Positions 34,001 to 42,882 are shown, counted from the first letter of the stretch. The stretch: DNA of 64,000 nt from Parablautia muri (GCF_009917485.1 NZ_QZDT01000003.1:1-64000), one strand, 5' to 3'. The notes: generated from the letters alone by a model not told the origin. Numbers and translations: made by a program.

Positions 34001-34909
34001 CGATTCCTCCATATCCTGCAGTTTCCCGTCCTTTTTCAATTTTCGCATGGCCATCAGTGCCAAGTCCATCAGACATACGAACTTGTCATCTCTGCCCGCA
34101 AAAATCTCGCTTCTGGTATCTAAATAACTTTGGTAAGTTGTCTCAAGAGGCGCCTTATAATAGCCATCCTGAAACTCGATATTTTTAAGCTCCGTAGAAA
34201 ATGTGGTATGACGGCAATGGTCTGACCAGTAGGTATCTAAAACCCTGATTTCCGTCATGGTGGGATTTCTGTGCTCCTCCCCCTTAAAATAATTCTGAAT
34301 ATGCTCAAAATCCTTAACGGTCATTGCCAGCTCCAGGCTCTCATATAGACTGCGCAGCTTATCCTCCGGCATGTCCTGAAAATCCTCAAGCACTGCAATA
34401 TCCGCCGGCTCCTCATACTCCGTAACCAGCGTCTTAGGCTTATCCATGCCCGTTTCCCTGGAATCTACCGGATTGATACAGTAGGCTTTTATTCGTTCCA
34501 TTTCATCAGGGGAAACATTGCCTGTAATCAAATATGTAACCGCAGTCTTTATAATAGGTTCCTCGTCCTCTTTCAGGAATTTGATACACTGCATGGCCGA
34601 GTCCGCACGCTGGTCAAACTGCCCCGGAAGGAACTCAACGCCGAACGCATGTCCATCCTGCGGGATTTCAATTTCCTCTCTGTAAAGAATATCTACAGGC
34701 GGTTCTGAAAATACGCTGTTTACCGCGCGTTCAAAGGTTTCCCCGGAAATGTTCTCCACGTCATAGCGGATAAACACCCTTACATCCCGGACGCCGGATA
34801 TTCCAAGATAACTGCCGATTTCTTCTTTCAGTTCCCTTGCCTTCACTGCAAAAGGCGCCTTCTTTTCTACATAGATACGTTTTACATTTCCCATGTTGAA
34901 ATTCATCAT
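31076..34909 (-). CDS. purL: Phosphoribosylformylglycinamidine synthase, single-chain form
   Basis: A 1,277-residue enzyme of the fourth step of purine synthesis, making FGAM from FGAR, glutamine and ATP. The N-terminal PurS-like part is followed by two AIRS-like halves (FSTELKNI, then KNETHNHPTEIEPFGGAATCLGG; later GGKDSMSGTF). A C-terminal glutaminase has FPGTNCEYDSARAF, PGGFSAGDEPDG, the nucleophile Cys in LGICNGFQAL, and the SHGEGRF His. Fused glutaminase forms are usual in Clostridia as in proteobacteria. ATG follows GGAGG; two adjacent ATGs compete. It stands apart from the other pur genes of the window, at 45-49 kb. Confidence 0.95.
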   Translation of the reverse strand: MMNFNMGNVKRIYVEKKAPFAVKARELKEEIGSYLGISGVRDVRVFIRYDVENISGETFERAVNSVFSEPPVDILYREEIEIPQDGHAFGVEFLPGQFDQRADSAMQCIKFLKEDEEPIIKTAVTYLITGNVSPDEMERIKAYCINPVDSRETGMDKPKTLVTEYEEPADIAVLEDFQDMPEDKLRSLYESLELAMTVKDFEHIQNYFKGEEHRNPTMTEIRVLDTYWSDHCRHTTFSTELKNIEFQDGYYKAPLETTYQSYLDTRSEIFAGRDDKFVCLMDLALMAMRKLKKDGKLQDMEESDEINACSVVVPVEMDYGDGPVHEEWLVFFKNETHNHPTEIEPFGGAATCLGGAIRDPLSGRGYVYQAMRVTGAADPTVPVSETLKGKLSQKKLVRGAALGYSSYGNQIGLATGYVKEIYHPDYVAKRMEIGAVMGAAPRKNVIRENSAPDDVIILLGGRTGRDGCGGATGSSKVHTERSIEKCGAEVQKGNAPTERKIQRLFRRGEVSRIIKKCNDFGAGGVSVAIGELADGLIVDLDKVPKKYAGLDGTELAISESQERMAVVVSPKDVEAFLAFAAEENLEAIPVAVVTKEPRLVLKWRGKEIVNISRAFLNTNGAHQETNVLVDTPEREKNYLKQVAIPEVQALLEDGDIKGAWLKVLSDLNVCSQKGLVEMFDSSIGSGSVLMPYGGKYQLTESQTMVAKLPVQKGKTDTVTMMSFGFDPYLSSWSPYHGAVYAVTESMAKIVASGGAFDKIRFTFQEYFRRMSGKPERWSQPFAALLGAYDAQIGYGLPSIGGKDSMSGTFNDIDVPPTLVSFAVDVAKGKNILTPELKQAGDELIQFWFDKDEYDIPVYEHVMQTYRFITKWMQEGRVKAAYALDARGLLAGVSKMAFGNKLGVSFEDGLKAMDLFENCLGDIVLEMSPSDAVILFEEKEGKAEGLNFRKVAKVREDDVFSFGDVTVTMEEALDAWKGRLEKVFPTKAEKGAEPVESPIYRAKQIYVCKNKVAKPVVFIPVFPGTNCEYDSARAFERAGADVVTRVFQNRSAQDIRQSVEMFEKDINGAQIIMFPGGFSAGDEPDGSAKFFATAFQNARLKEAVMNLLSQRDGLALGICNGFQALIKLGLLPCGEIVGQKEDSPTLTFNTINRHISKMVYTKVVSNKSPWLRGAEPGAVYVIPASHGEGRFVASKEWIEKLFANGQVATQYADIDGTVSMDEEWNINGSYAAIEGITSLDGRCFGKMGHAERRGEGVAVNIYGQQDMKIFESGVAYFK

Positions 34910-34978
34910 CCTCCATCTGATTGATTGTATTGGTATGGTCTATACTTTTCTGACACCATATCAAATTTATTTGTGACG

Positions 34979-35016
34979 GTAACAGTTGCCAAAGCTATGC
35001 TGTTACGTGCAGCAAC
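34979..35016. repeat. Interlocked inverted repeats between purL and the TetR gene
   Basis: GTAACAG (34979-34985) pairs with CTGTTAC (35000-35006), and GTTGC (34985-34989) with GCAAC (35012-35016). It may be an operator or a minimal relative of the dispersed repeats bounded by GTAACAGTTC. Confidence 0.4.
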
Positions 35017-35071
35017 ACTTTCATTATACCGGATTTATCCTATTTTGCAACGCAAACAGGAAAACCCTGCT

Positions 35072-35662
35072 CTATTCATAATCTTCCCCGATTAACCCCT
35101 GCATCACATACAAGATTTCCCGATCCACCGCAGCCTCCTGGATGCCTCTGGTCTGGGAGGCAATTTTCAGCCCCTCCAGCACGTACATAATATTTCTTGC
35201 CGCTCCCCTGGGGTCCCCGCAGTAAAATTCACCGCTTTCATTTCCGGCCTGGATCAGCTTTTCAATCACATACACCGCCTCCTCAAACTGTTTCTTTAAA
35301 AGGTTGTCCTTTGCAGGTATATTGCAGTTAAAAAAATACTCGTAAATAGCCATATTCAGGGACGGCTTAAGATTAAGAAGCTCCTTTTTCTGCTCCTTTA
35401 GAAACAGGGCTAAAATATCAGATGGAGAGGCGCCTTCCGGAATGCCTTCCTCAAACACATCATCCGCTTCCTCCTGTTCCAGCTTAAGTACCTCCTCAAA
35501 CAGCTCACTCGTATTCTGAAAATACAGATAAAGTCCCCCACGGCTGATCTCACATGCCTCCACGATGTTCTTCATAGTAACGGTTTTAAAACCTTTTTCC
35601 ATAAACACTTTTCGCGCTGTCTCTACAATATACTTTTTCTTCTGTACCGATTTTTCACTCAT
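35072..35662 (-). CDS. TetR-family transcriptional regulator
   Basis: A 196-residue regulator. Residues 1-55 are the DNA-binding domain (VETARKVFMEKGFKTVTMKNIVEACEISRGGLYLYF is the usual helix-turn-helix layout). The rest is a helical ligand domain with Glu-rich helices (EEVLKLEQEEADDVFEE). Ligand and targets are unknown; with no divergent transporter beside it, its regulon must be elsewhere or include purL downstream. ATG follows GGGGATTATAG. Confidence 0.9.
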   Translation of the reverse strand: MSEKSVQKKKYIVETARKVFMEKGFKTVTMKNIVEACEISRGGLYLYFQNTSELFEEVLKLEQEEADDVFEEGIPEGASPSDILALFLKEQKKELLNLKPSLNMAIYEYFFNCNIPAKDNLLKKQFEEAVYVIEKLIQAGNESGEFYCGDPRGAARNIMYVLEGLKIASQTRGIQEAAVDREILYVMQGLIGEDYE

Positions 35663-35723
35663 CTATAATCCCCATTCTTGCCAATACCCGCAGACTGTAG
35701 TACGAAAGCATTTGTCTCTCCGC

Positions 35724-36188
35724 TCAGGTTCGGTCCCAGAAATCCAGCAAATTTTTTATCTTCTTAAGTCCGCTTAAAAACACGCCGTTTTCAACAGCCA
35801 TTGACCACAAAACTCCCTTGGTCAGGCCTCCTAACACATATTTAGCAATAACCCCGAATATATCTTCTATATTTTCAAACTCCGCCTGTTCAATTACTTT
35901 AAGCTCATCCTTCACGTTTTTAATGCCACAGCGGGAATAAACATAAACATAATTGCGGTTCATAAATCCGGTTCCCTGCATTTCCTTTATAAACGAAAGC
36001 AGCGTGCTGTCATAGACCGGAATCTGGATAGAATGCGTCAATCTTTTTTCCCCTTCATAATTATGTACCAGCTTGGTCCCTGACTTTTCTTCCAGCCACG
36101 GAATATACCGAAAAATCTTTCCCATTTTCAGGCGATATTCATCTATCTTTTCCTGTCTGTAAATATTTTTATTCTCCAATGAATTCAA
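35724..36188 (-). CDS. Conserved hypothetical protein
   Basis: A 154-residue soluble protein (KMGKIFRYIPWLEEKSG, then RLTHSIQIPVYDSTLLSFIKEM and NYVYVYSRCGIK). No known motif is visible and I cannot name a family. It precedes the TetR gene on the same strand with a 61-base gap and may share its transcript. Confidence 0.6.
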   Translation of the reverse strand: MNSLENKNIYRQEKIDEYRLKMGKIFRYIPWLEEKSGTKLVHNYEGEKRLTHSIQIPVYDSTLLSFIKEMQGTGFMNRNYVYVYSRCGIKNVKDELKVIEQAEFENIEDIFGVIAKYVLGGLTKGVLWSMAVENGVFLSGLKKIKNLLDFWDRT

Positions 36189-36513
36189 CCTCCCTGTTAT
36201 GGCAGCCTGTCAATTTGTATTCCCACAAAATATCTATTCTTATTTATCTTAACATAAAAATCAAACACTGTCACGTTTCTCGGAGAGCTTATTGATTTTT
36301 AGGTAAAAGTAACAAAGTTTTTCTCTTTGGAAGTATACCTAAAACATCATTTAAAGAGAACTATAATCTTTTAAAATTTATTGATTCTATAAAAACACTT
36401 CCATTTTCGGAAAACTGTTCACCCTTGTTCATAATAAAAAAAATAGTTGATTTTGTATCTATTTGTCATATCTTGCTGAATATAGCTCTCTTTGCTAATA
36501 TAATGTTATTATG

Positions 36514-36556
36514 AAGCAATATACTTATAGATTTTCACTTTTTAAAGCAATATACT
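36514..36556. repeat. Direct repeat AAGCAATATACT
   Basis: The 12-base string is at 36514-36525 and 36545-36556, 31 bases apart, in the AT-rich gap 36,189-36,758 that holds no protein gene. A pair of inverted arms AAGTTGA...TCAACTT follows at about 36,564-36,588. Confidence 0.4.
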
Positions 36557-36633
36557 AAAAAAGAAGTTGATTAACGGAAGTCAACTTTGCTAATTAGCAA
36601 TTCCGGAAAAATTCCCCTTTTACACAAGCAAAA

Positions 36634-36660
36634 GGTCCTGAAGCAATTCAGGGCTTTTTG
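36634..36660 (+). terminator. Orphan terminator on the plus strand
   Basis: CCTGAA (36637-36642), GCAA, TTCAGG (36647-36652), with extra outer pairs, then TTTTT. No plus-strand gene ends here, so it may close a small RNA starting in the AT-rich stretch near 36,500. Confidence 0.6.
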
Positions 36661-36713
36661 TATTCCAGAAAGATTGCGTCAAATACGGACTCGTTTCACT
36701 GCATGGAAAAAGC

Positions 36714-36754
36714 ATAAAAAAGCTAAGGACTCTGTTATCAGAATTCTTAGCTTT
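36714..36754 (-). terminator. Terminator of tRNA-Trp
   Basis: On the minus strand AAGCTAAG and CTTAGCTT form the outer stem, TCTG/CAGA an inner stem, followed by TTTTTT. It lies directly behind the tRNA. Confidence 0.8.
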
Positions 36755-36758
36755 CATC

Positions 36759-36829
36759 CAGGGGCAGTAGGAATCGAACCCACATCGATGGTTTTGGAGA
36801 CCACTGTTCTACCTTTGAACTATGCCCCT
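36759..36829 (-). tRNA. tRNA-Trp (anticodon CCA)
   Basis: The minus strand begins AGGGGCATAG and ends CTGCCCCTG. The acceptor stem pairs AGGGGCA with TGCCCCT, the D arm is GTTC...GAAC, the anticodon stem GTGGT...ACCAT encloses CTCCAAA with anticodon CCA, and the T arm GTGGG-TTCGATT-CCTAC is complete. The 3' CCA is not encoded. 71 bases. Confidence 0.95.
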
Positions 36830-36927
36830 ATATTAAATACTTTAATACCACGCAAATTATTATAACTCACTATACTGCCGTCTGTCAATCATTTTTCACA
36901 TGGAATTTTAATTTCACCGTAACTATT

Positions 36928-37047
36928 GTTACTTTTCATGGATCAGGAATGCGCATTTACTGCTCATTCCGTGAGAACGTGATTCAGGTGTGAGGGGCGA
37001 TTTTAAATGGATTTTGCAAGTAACCGTCAGCAAGGCTGAACTGTTAC
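36928..37047. repeat. Dispersed palindromic repeat, copy A
   Basis: It begins GTTACTTTTCATGG and ends CTGAACTGTTAC. It holds a 65-base core (36940-37004) that differs at only two positions from copy B at 57,695-57,759, including the palindrome GGAATGCGCA...CATTCC. It lies directly behind the LCP gene. Confidence 0.65.
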
Positions 37048-37054
37048 ACTTCAT

Positions 37055-38140
37055 CTAATACATTAGGTAGTCCTTCGTCTTTTCTTCTATAATCTTGCTG
37101 TATTCCTTCACTGCCTTCGAAGGCTCATAATCTTTTTCCCCATAAAGCATCTCATGCAGCTTTTTCACATTGTCCTCTAAGGAGGTAGGAACCACGCAGG
37201 ACCCTTCTGCACCTATGATACCGCCATTTCTCATATCGCTATAGGGAAATCCGTCACTTTGTGTCACTTTATAATCTCCCACCATGCTCAGTACGGGAAG
37301 AATATCCCCCACATCAAGGGAGGTTCTAACACTAGGCAGCACTGCGTTCATGGCGTTCGTGAGCGTCTTCAAAGAGGCCTTCTTGCTTTTTTCTATCATA
37401 GCTACCAGCACATCCCGCTGCCTCTGGGCACGCCTGAAATCGTCTCCGCCGCCGTAACGAATTCTGCAATATGCAGTTGCCTGCAAGCCGTTCAAAACCT
37501 GCACACCCGACTCTGTTACCGGTGTGTATTCAATATCCATTTCCTCTGCCATTGTGCTTTGGTAGTTGTTTAAATGGGTAATCTCCGTCTCAGTAATTTC
37601 CATTTCAATGCCGCCCAAGGCATCTATTGCCGCCTTCAGGCCTTCAAAACCCACCGTTATATAGTCTGTCACATACAGATCCGTATTCATATTAATCATT
37701 CCAATCGCCTGCTCCGGTCCTCCCTGGGCATAGGCTGTATTACACTTCTTATAAGTGTCATTTCCCAAATTCAAAAAAGTGTCCCTATAGATAGACACCA
37801 GGCGTATCTCGTGGGTATCCATGTTAATAGAGCAGATCATGATCGTATCGCTTCTGTTTCCTTTTCCAAGGCTGCCGTCTCTGGCATCTACACCAAAGAA
37901 AGCCAGATTAAAAATTCCGGTATATTGGTTTTTCTCCCCTTCCGTATGCTCTATCTCCGCTGCTTTCTCTTTGACTTCCTCATTTACCGCAATATTTTCT
38001 TCTTTAAGGTTGTCCTTTTCTGCTCCATTTTTACTGTCCGTAGCGTGGAGTGTAATATACAAAACGCCCACCGCAGCCACTAGTACGGCCAGCTCTATTA
38101 TAAATAACGGAATATGTTTAATCCATTTCTTTTTTTCCAT
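37055..38140 (-). CDS. LytR-CpsA-Psr family cell-wall glycopolymer ligase
   Basis: A 361-residue protein with one membrane segment near the N-terminus (IPLFIIELAVLVAAVGVLYI) and an outside LCP domain. Conserved parts are FGVDARDGSLGKGNRSDTIM, RLVSIYRDTFL with the phosphate-binding Arg, GGIEMEI, and LNGLQATAYCRIRYGGGDDFRRAQRQRDV. LCP enzymes attach teichoic-acid-like polymers or capsule to peptidoglycan. No glycosyltransferase genes lie beside it. ATG start at 38140. Confidence 0.9.
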   Translation of the reverse strand: MEKKKWIKHIPLFIIELAVLVAAVGVLYITLHATDSKNGAEKDNLKEENIAVNEEVKEKAAEIEHTEGEKNQYTGIFNLAFFGVDARDGSLGKGNRSDTIMICSINMDTHEIRLVSIYRDTFLNLGNDTYKKCNTAYAQGGPEQAIGMINMNTDLYVTDYITVGFEGLKAAIDALGGIEMEITETEITHLNNYQSTMAEEMDIEYTPVTESGVQVLNGLQATAYCRIRYGGGDDFRRAQRQRDVLVAMIEKSKKASLKTLTNAMNAVLPSVRTSLDVGDILPVLSMVGDYKVTQSDGFPYSDMRNGGIIGAEGSCVVPTSLEDNVKKLHEMLYGEKDYEPSKAVKEYSKIIEEKTKDYLMY

Positions 38141-38230
38141 TTCATACCCCCGGTATACCGCAGATTTTTTGTGTGAGGACGACTTCCTGACATGCCGCTT
38201 CGCAGCACAAGCAATACACGAACCATTTCA

Positions 38231-38322
38231 GAAGAATCGGTTTATGGCGATTCTTCGAGACGAAACTTAGATTTTCTTAGGCGGCGTCCTCTGCCGTCTC
38301 AGAAAATCTTTTCGTCTTTTTC
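38231..38322 (+). other. Two tandem perfect hairpins ending in a T-run
   Basis: Hairpin 1 is GAAGAATCG (38231-38239) with CGATTCTTC (38248-38256). Hairpin 2 pairs GACGAAA (38259-38265) and AGATTTTCT (38269-38277) with AGAAAATCT (38301-38309) and TTTCGTC (38310-38316), then TTTTTC. The polarity fits a plus-strand RNA; no gene precedes it on that strand. It lies in the 289-base gap between radA and the LCP gene, which holds nothing else that I see. Confidence 0.5.
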
Positions 38323-38429
38323 ACACTCATTTAGACAAAGTCCGATAGTATTTTACCACAATATGGTCTATTGGGACAATAGATTTTATCGGTATTGTTA
38401 ATTTTTTATTCCATTTTGTAACATTTTCG

Positions 38430-39797
38430 TCATAAATACGCGATAGCATCCCCCACATTTTTCACACAAACCACTTGAATTCCTGTTATCTCCTTCAAGC
38501 TTTCCTTACACACAAAAGGAACGATACAGGTGGTAAAACCAAGCTTTTTTGCTTCCTGCACTCTCGCCTGCACCATACTCACCGCCCGCACCTCACCGCT
38601 TAGCCCTACTTCTCCTATGGCAATCATCTTATCATCAATGGCTTTATTTTTAAAACTGGAAACAATCGCCATGGCAATTCCCAAATCCACAGCCGGTTCC
38701 TGAATCTTAATGCCGCCTGCAAGATTCACATAGGTATCGCAATTGCCCAGGGAAATCCCCAACCGCTTCTCCAAAACTGCAATCAGCAGATTCACCCTGT
38801 TAAAATCCGTCCCAATGGTCTGACGCCTTGGAATACCAAAATTAGAATGACAAACCAATGCCTGAATTTCTATGAGCATAGGACGTGTCCCCTCCATGGA
38901 ACAGACCACAATAGATCCACTTGCCCCTTCCGGCTTCCCACTGAGCATAAATTCCGATGGATTTGAAACTTCCTTAAGGCCGGACGCTTCCATCTCAAAA
39001 ACACCGATTTCATTGGTAGAGCCAAAACGATTTTTCACCCCCCGCAAAATACGGTAGGAAGCGTGCCGATCGCCCTCAAAATACAACACAGTATCAACCA
39101 TATGCTCCAGTACTCTTGGCCCGGCCACGGTTCCCTCTTTGGTCACATGTCCCACAATAAAAATGGAAATATTTAACCCTTTGGCCAATTGAAGAAGCAC
39201 GCCGGTAGCTTCTCTGACCTGGGAAATGCTCCCGGGCGCAGAGGAAACATCCTCCCGGTACATTGTCTGAATAGAATCAATCACCACCACATCAGGCTTT
39301 GTCCTGCGTATGATTTCCTGGATTGCTTCCAGGCTGGTCTCGCACAGAAGCTTCAAACAGCCGTTAAAATCTCCAATACGGTTGGCCCGGATTTTAATCT
39401 GCTTTAGGGACTCCTCACCGGAGACGTAAAGTACTTCCCGCTTATCCAAAGTAAAATTCCGGCACACCTGCAAAAGCAAAGTGGATTTTCCTATACCAGG
39501 ATCTCCTCCCACCAAAGTAAGCGATCCCTTCACAAGGCCGCCGCCAAGCACTCTGTCAAGCTCCTGCATGTGAGTGCTGATTCTATCTTCCTCTTCCAGG
39601 GAGATTTCAGAAAGCGTTGCAGGTTTATTTTCTGCACGCTGGGTCATCTTTATACGATTTCCGGCACTCCTTGTTACCACCGTCTCCTCAACAAAGGTAT
39701 TCCACTGCCTACAGCCCGGGCACTGCCCCATCCATTTACCTGACTCGTACCCGCAGCTTTGGCAAAAAAATACCGTAGTATTTTTTCCTTTCGCCAC
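38430..39797 (-). CDS. radA: DNA repair protein RadA
   Basis: A 455-residue protein. The N-terminal C4 zinc finger is CQSCGYESGKWMGQCPGC (residues 11-28), the RecA-like core has GGDPGIGKSTLL, the RadA motif is KNRFGSTNEIG, and the C-terminal Lon-like domain has DLGIAMAIVSS. RadA is a branch-migration helicase of recombination. The start chosen is GTG at 39795-39797 behind GAGAGGAAT; the longer frame to 39884 adds residues not found in the family. It follows clpC at a distance, as in many Firmicutes. Confidence 0.95.
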   Translation of the reverse strand: MAKGKNTTVFFCQSCGYESGKWMGQCPGCRQWNTFVEETVVTRSAGNRIKMTQRAENKPATLSEISLEEEDRISTHMQELDRVLGGGLVKGSLTLVGGDPGIGKSTLLLQVCRNFTLDKREVLYVSGEESLKQIKIRANRIGDFNGCLKLLCETSLEAIQEIIRRTKPDVVVIDSIQTMYREDVSSAPGSISQVREATGVLLQLAKGLNISIFIVGHVTKEGTVAGPRVLEHMVDTVLYFEGDRHASYRILRGVKNRFGSTNEIGVFEMEASGLKEVSNPSEFMLSGKPEGASGSIVVCSMEGTRPMLIEIQALVCHSNFGIPRRQTIGTDFNRVNLLIAVLEKRLGISLGNCDTYVNLAGGIKIQEPAVDLGIAMAIVSSFKNKAIDDKMIAIGEVGLSGEVRAVSMVQARVQEAKKLGFTTCIVPFVCKESLKEITGIQVVCVKNVGDAIAYL

Positions 39798-39962
39798 ATT
39801 CCTCTCCGTTTCTGCCACATGCGCGGCTCCATCGCTTTCACATTTGCGTGTCAGCCTGTATCTAAAGGAGTTTGCCATCAGCACAAATAAGCAGGCTGCT
39901 GCAAATAATCCTTTTTCCTTTTGCAGCAGCCCCCATTATTCCAGTTCATGTAAGTGAAACAA

Positions 39963-40373
39963 TTATTTTGCAATCCGAACGCTTACTTCTAAAGCCTCTG
40001 CAAGCTCCACACTAATATTCAGCTTGCCGCTTAAGTTGGTTTTCATCTTGCCAATGCTCTTATCATTCACAAAAACCTCATACTCCGTATCCTCGTTAAG
40101 GCCCACGGTGATCTGCGCGTCTTCATCCCCTTCTACCAAAAAACAAGTTTCCTGTGCATTTTCTACAAAATGCAGCACACTTGTCCCCGGCACTGACTCA
40201 TAAGCAAACATTCCATTTTTTTCCAGTCTGGTCATAGTCTTATAAGTCTTAACTTTGTACAAATCCCCACAGTGCTCAAAATTCTCCAGTTTAGCCTTAT
40301 CTTTAAGTACATGATTTCCAAAACTGATAGTTCCATCCGTCTCTGAACGCAACAATTCCTCAACAACAGCCAT
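39963..40373 (-). CDS. Conserved small protein between clpC and radA
   Basis: A 136-residue beta-rich protein (VLKDKAKLENFEHCGDLYKVKTYKTMTRLEKNG, then ETCFLVEGDEDAQITVGL and GKLNISVEL). Many Lachnospiraceae genomes have a protein of this kind, sometimes labelled endosialidase-related without good support. I can give no function. It takes the place between clpC and radA and is probably on the same transcript. Start is ATG at 40373 behind an AGGAGG-type site. Confidence 0.6.
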   Translation of the reverse strand: MAVVEELLRSETDGTISFGNHVLKDKAKLENFEHCGDLYKVKTYKTMTRLEKNGMFAYESVPGTSVLHFVENAQETCFLVEGDEDAQITVGLNEDTEYEVFVNDKSIGKMKTNLSGKLNISVELAEALEVSVRIAK

Positions 40374-40431
40374 TTTCTTATGTCCTCCTGCAAATTATCT
40401 TCATTTCTCCTTCACATTAGTATAATATATT

Positions 40432-42882
40432 TTACCTTTTTTTACAATCAAAAACCACCTGCCCTTTGCGATAGCCTGCCGTCACCATATCCCCTGGTAA
40501 AACCCTGCCTTCCAGTATTTCCTCCGCCAGTTTATCCTCCACCACGCTCTGCAAAGCTCTCCTGAGCGGCCTGGCGCCCATCTTATCATCCGCATATTTA
40601 GTCACAATATGCTCCTTTAGGGCATTACTGATCGATAGCTTAATCTCCATCTGGCTTTTGCATCTTTTTATCAGATTGGTGCAAAGAAGACTGATAATCT
40701 CCTGCATTTCATCTTTTCCAAGGGGCTGGAACACCATAATTTCATCAATACGGTTGATAAATTCCGGTTTAAACAGCCTTTTTACTTCCTCCATGACTCC
40801 GGATTTCATCTTTTCATAATCCTGTTCTTTGGTGCTCTCCATGGAAAAGCCAAGGTTTTTCGGGGCAACGATTCTCTGGGCGCCGGCATTGGAGGTCATA
40901 ATCAATATGGTGTTTTTAAAGCTTACCTTACGTCCTTTGGAATCTGTAATATGTCCGTCATCCAGCACCTGGAGCAATACATTAAATACATCAGGGTGGG
41001 CTTTTTCTATTTCATCAAATAAAACTACGCTGTACGGATTTTTGCGGATTTTTTCGCTGAGCTGTCCGCCTTCTTCAAATCCCACATATCCCGGCGGCGA
41101 TCCGATCATTTTGGACACAGAATGCCCCTCCATATATTCCGACATGTCCACCCGGATTAAGGCGTTTTCCGATCCGAACATGGCCTCCGCTAAGGCCTTA
41201 CTGAGCTCTGTTTTTCCTACACCGGTAGGACCCAAAAACAGGAAAGAGCCTATGGGTCTATTGGGATCCTGCAGTCCTACCCTTCCCCTTCTGATGGCGC
41301 GGGCTACTGCACTGACAGCAGCCTCCTGTCCTATCACACGTCCGTGAAGGATTTTTTCAAGCTTAAGCAGTCTTTCACTTTCCCTTTCCGTCAATTTGCT
41401 GACCGGCACCTTCGTCCAGGAGGAGACCACTTCCGCAATCTCGTTTTCCCCTATGGAAAAGTTTTCCTCTCCTTGTCTGCGGCGGTTTCTTTCCTTTGCG
41501 CGTTCAAATTTCTTTATCAGCTTATCCTGCTCTTTGCGGATCCGGGCTGCCTTCTCTAAATCCTGCTCTTTTAAGCACTGCTCCACTTCCTCATCCATTA
41601 CCCTGATTTGTTCCAGAATTTCTTTTTGATTTTCAGGGGTATGCATATTTTTTAACCTGACTGCCGCAGCAGCCTCGTCAATTAAGTCAATCGCCTTATC
41701 CGGAAGGTTTCTGTCATTGATATAGCGCTCAGAGAGTGTTACGGCTGCCCTGATTGCCTCCTCCGTAATCGCTACTTTGTGATGTTCCTCATACTTTGGG
41801 GCAACCCCTTTTAAGATTTCCACCGCTTCCTCTATAGATGGCTCCTCCACATACACGGACTGGAAACGCCGTTCTAAGGCCGCATCCCGTTCCACATATT
41901 TATGATATTCCGCCACCGTAGTAGCACCAATCAACTGCAATTCCCCTCTGGCAAGGGAGGGTTTTAATATATTGGAAGCGTCAATTGCGCCCTCTGCACC
42001 GCCAGCGCCAATAATCGTGTGCATTTCATCCAGAAAAAGAATGACATTTCCATCCTCCTGCACCTCCCGGACGACCCGTTTAATTCGTTCTTCAAATTCG
42101 CCCCTGTATTTAGATCCTGCTACCATCCCTGAAAGGTCTAAGGTAAGCAGCCTTTTATTCTGCACGGTAAAGGGCACTTCTCCCGCCACAATGCGAAGCG
42201 CCAATCCTTCCACCACGGCAGTTTTCCCTACGCCAGGCTCGCCAATCAGGCAGGGATTATTTTTCGTCCTTCGGCTTAAAATTTCTATGACACGTTTAAT
42301 TTCATTTTCCCGCCCAATCACCGGATCCAATTTTCCATCCGCTGCAAGTGCCGTTAAATCTCTACTGTACTGCTCTAATGTAGAAGTTTTATTATTTTTT
42401 CTGCTCTGCTTTTTCCCCAGATCCTCTTTATAGAGATTGGCATCCTGGCCCATGGCAATTAAAGTATCTACATACAGCTTCTGGATCGATATGCCAAGCG
42501 TGTTTAAAAGCCGTACTGCAACATTTTCTCCCTCCTTAAGAAGGGCAAGCAGTATATGTTCCGTTCCCGTTTCCTCCGCTCCAAAACGGTCTGCCTGCTT
42601 GTGGGCCTCCTCCAGTACTACGCTGGCCCTGGGAGATATTTCTTCCCTTTCCTTGATAAGAACCGGAGTCTCCGGTATAATCAAATCCTGTATCATCTCA
42701 ATGAGCTTCGCCTCGTTGGCACCATTTTCCGTAAGAACTCTGGCCGCTACTCCAGCGTTTTCTTTCAGCAGGCCAATCAAAATATGTTCTGTGCCCACAT
42801 ACCCCGCACGCATTCTGGACGCTGTCTTTTCCGCCAGCGATAACGCCATCCTTGCTCTGTCTGTAAAACCACCTGACTGCAT
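40432..42882 (-). CDS. clpC: ClpC-type AAA+ protease ATPase
   Basis: An 816-residue double-ring unfoldase. The Clp N-domain covers residues 1-145 in two repeats (TEHILIGLLKE, TEHILLALLKE). The first AAA module has GEPGVGKTAVVEG, the middle domain a UVR-like coiled part (EQCLKEQDLEKAARIRKEQD), the second AAA module GPTGVGKTELSKALAE and sensor and VGF-type loop sequences (NAGAQRI). It delivers proteins to ClpP. In Bacillus its operon begins with ctsR, mcsA and mcsB; none are found here, and a GntR-type regulator lies upstream instead. Confidence 0.95.
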   Translation of the reverse strand: MQSGGFTDRARMALSLAEKTASRMRAGYVGTEHILIGLLKENAGVAARVLTENGANEAKLIEMIQDLIIPETPVLIKEREEISPRASVVLEEAHKQADRFGAEETGTEHILLALLKEGENVAVRLLNTLGISIQKLYVDTLIAMGQDANLYKEDLGKKQSRKNNKTSTLEQYSRDLTALAADGKLDPVIGRENEIKRVIEILSRRTKNNPCLIGEPGVGKTAVVEGLALRIVAGEVPFTVQNKRLLTLDLSGMVAGSKYRGEFEERIKRVVREVQEDGNVILFLDEMHTIIGAGGAEGAIDASNILKPSLARGELQLIGATTVAEYHKYVERDAALERRFQSVYVEEPSIEEAVEILKGVAPKYEEHHKVAITEEAIRAAVTLSERYINDRNLPDKAIDLIDEAAAAVRLKNMHTPENQKEILEQIRVMDEEVEQCLKEQDLEKAARIRKEQDKLIKKFERAKERNRRRQGEENFSIGENEIAEVVSSWTKVPVSKLTERESERLLKLEKILHGRVIGQEAAVSAVARAIRRGRVGLQDPNRPIGSFLFLGPTGVGKTELSKALAEAMFGSENALIRVDMSEYMEGHSVSKMIGSPPGYVGFEEGGQLSEKIRKNPYSVVLFDEIEKAHPDVFNVLLQVLDDGHITDSKGRKVSFKNTILIMTSNAGAQRIVAPKNLGFSMESTKEQDYEKMKSGVMEEVKRLFKPEFINRIDEIMVFQPLGKDEMQEIISLLCTNLIKRCKSQMEIKLSISNALKEHIVTKYADDKMGARPLRRALQSVVEDKLAEEILEGRVLPGDMVTAGYRKGQVVFDCKKR

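Noticed and set aside
36587-36865. 92-residue plus-strand open frame
   Set aside because: It runs antisense through tRNA-Trp and its terminator and has no convincing ribosome site.
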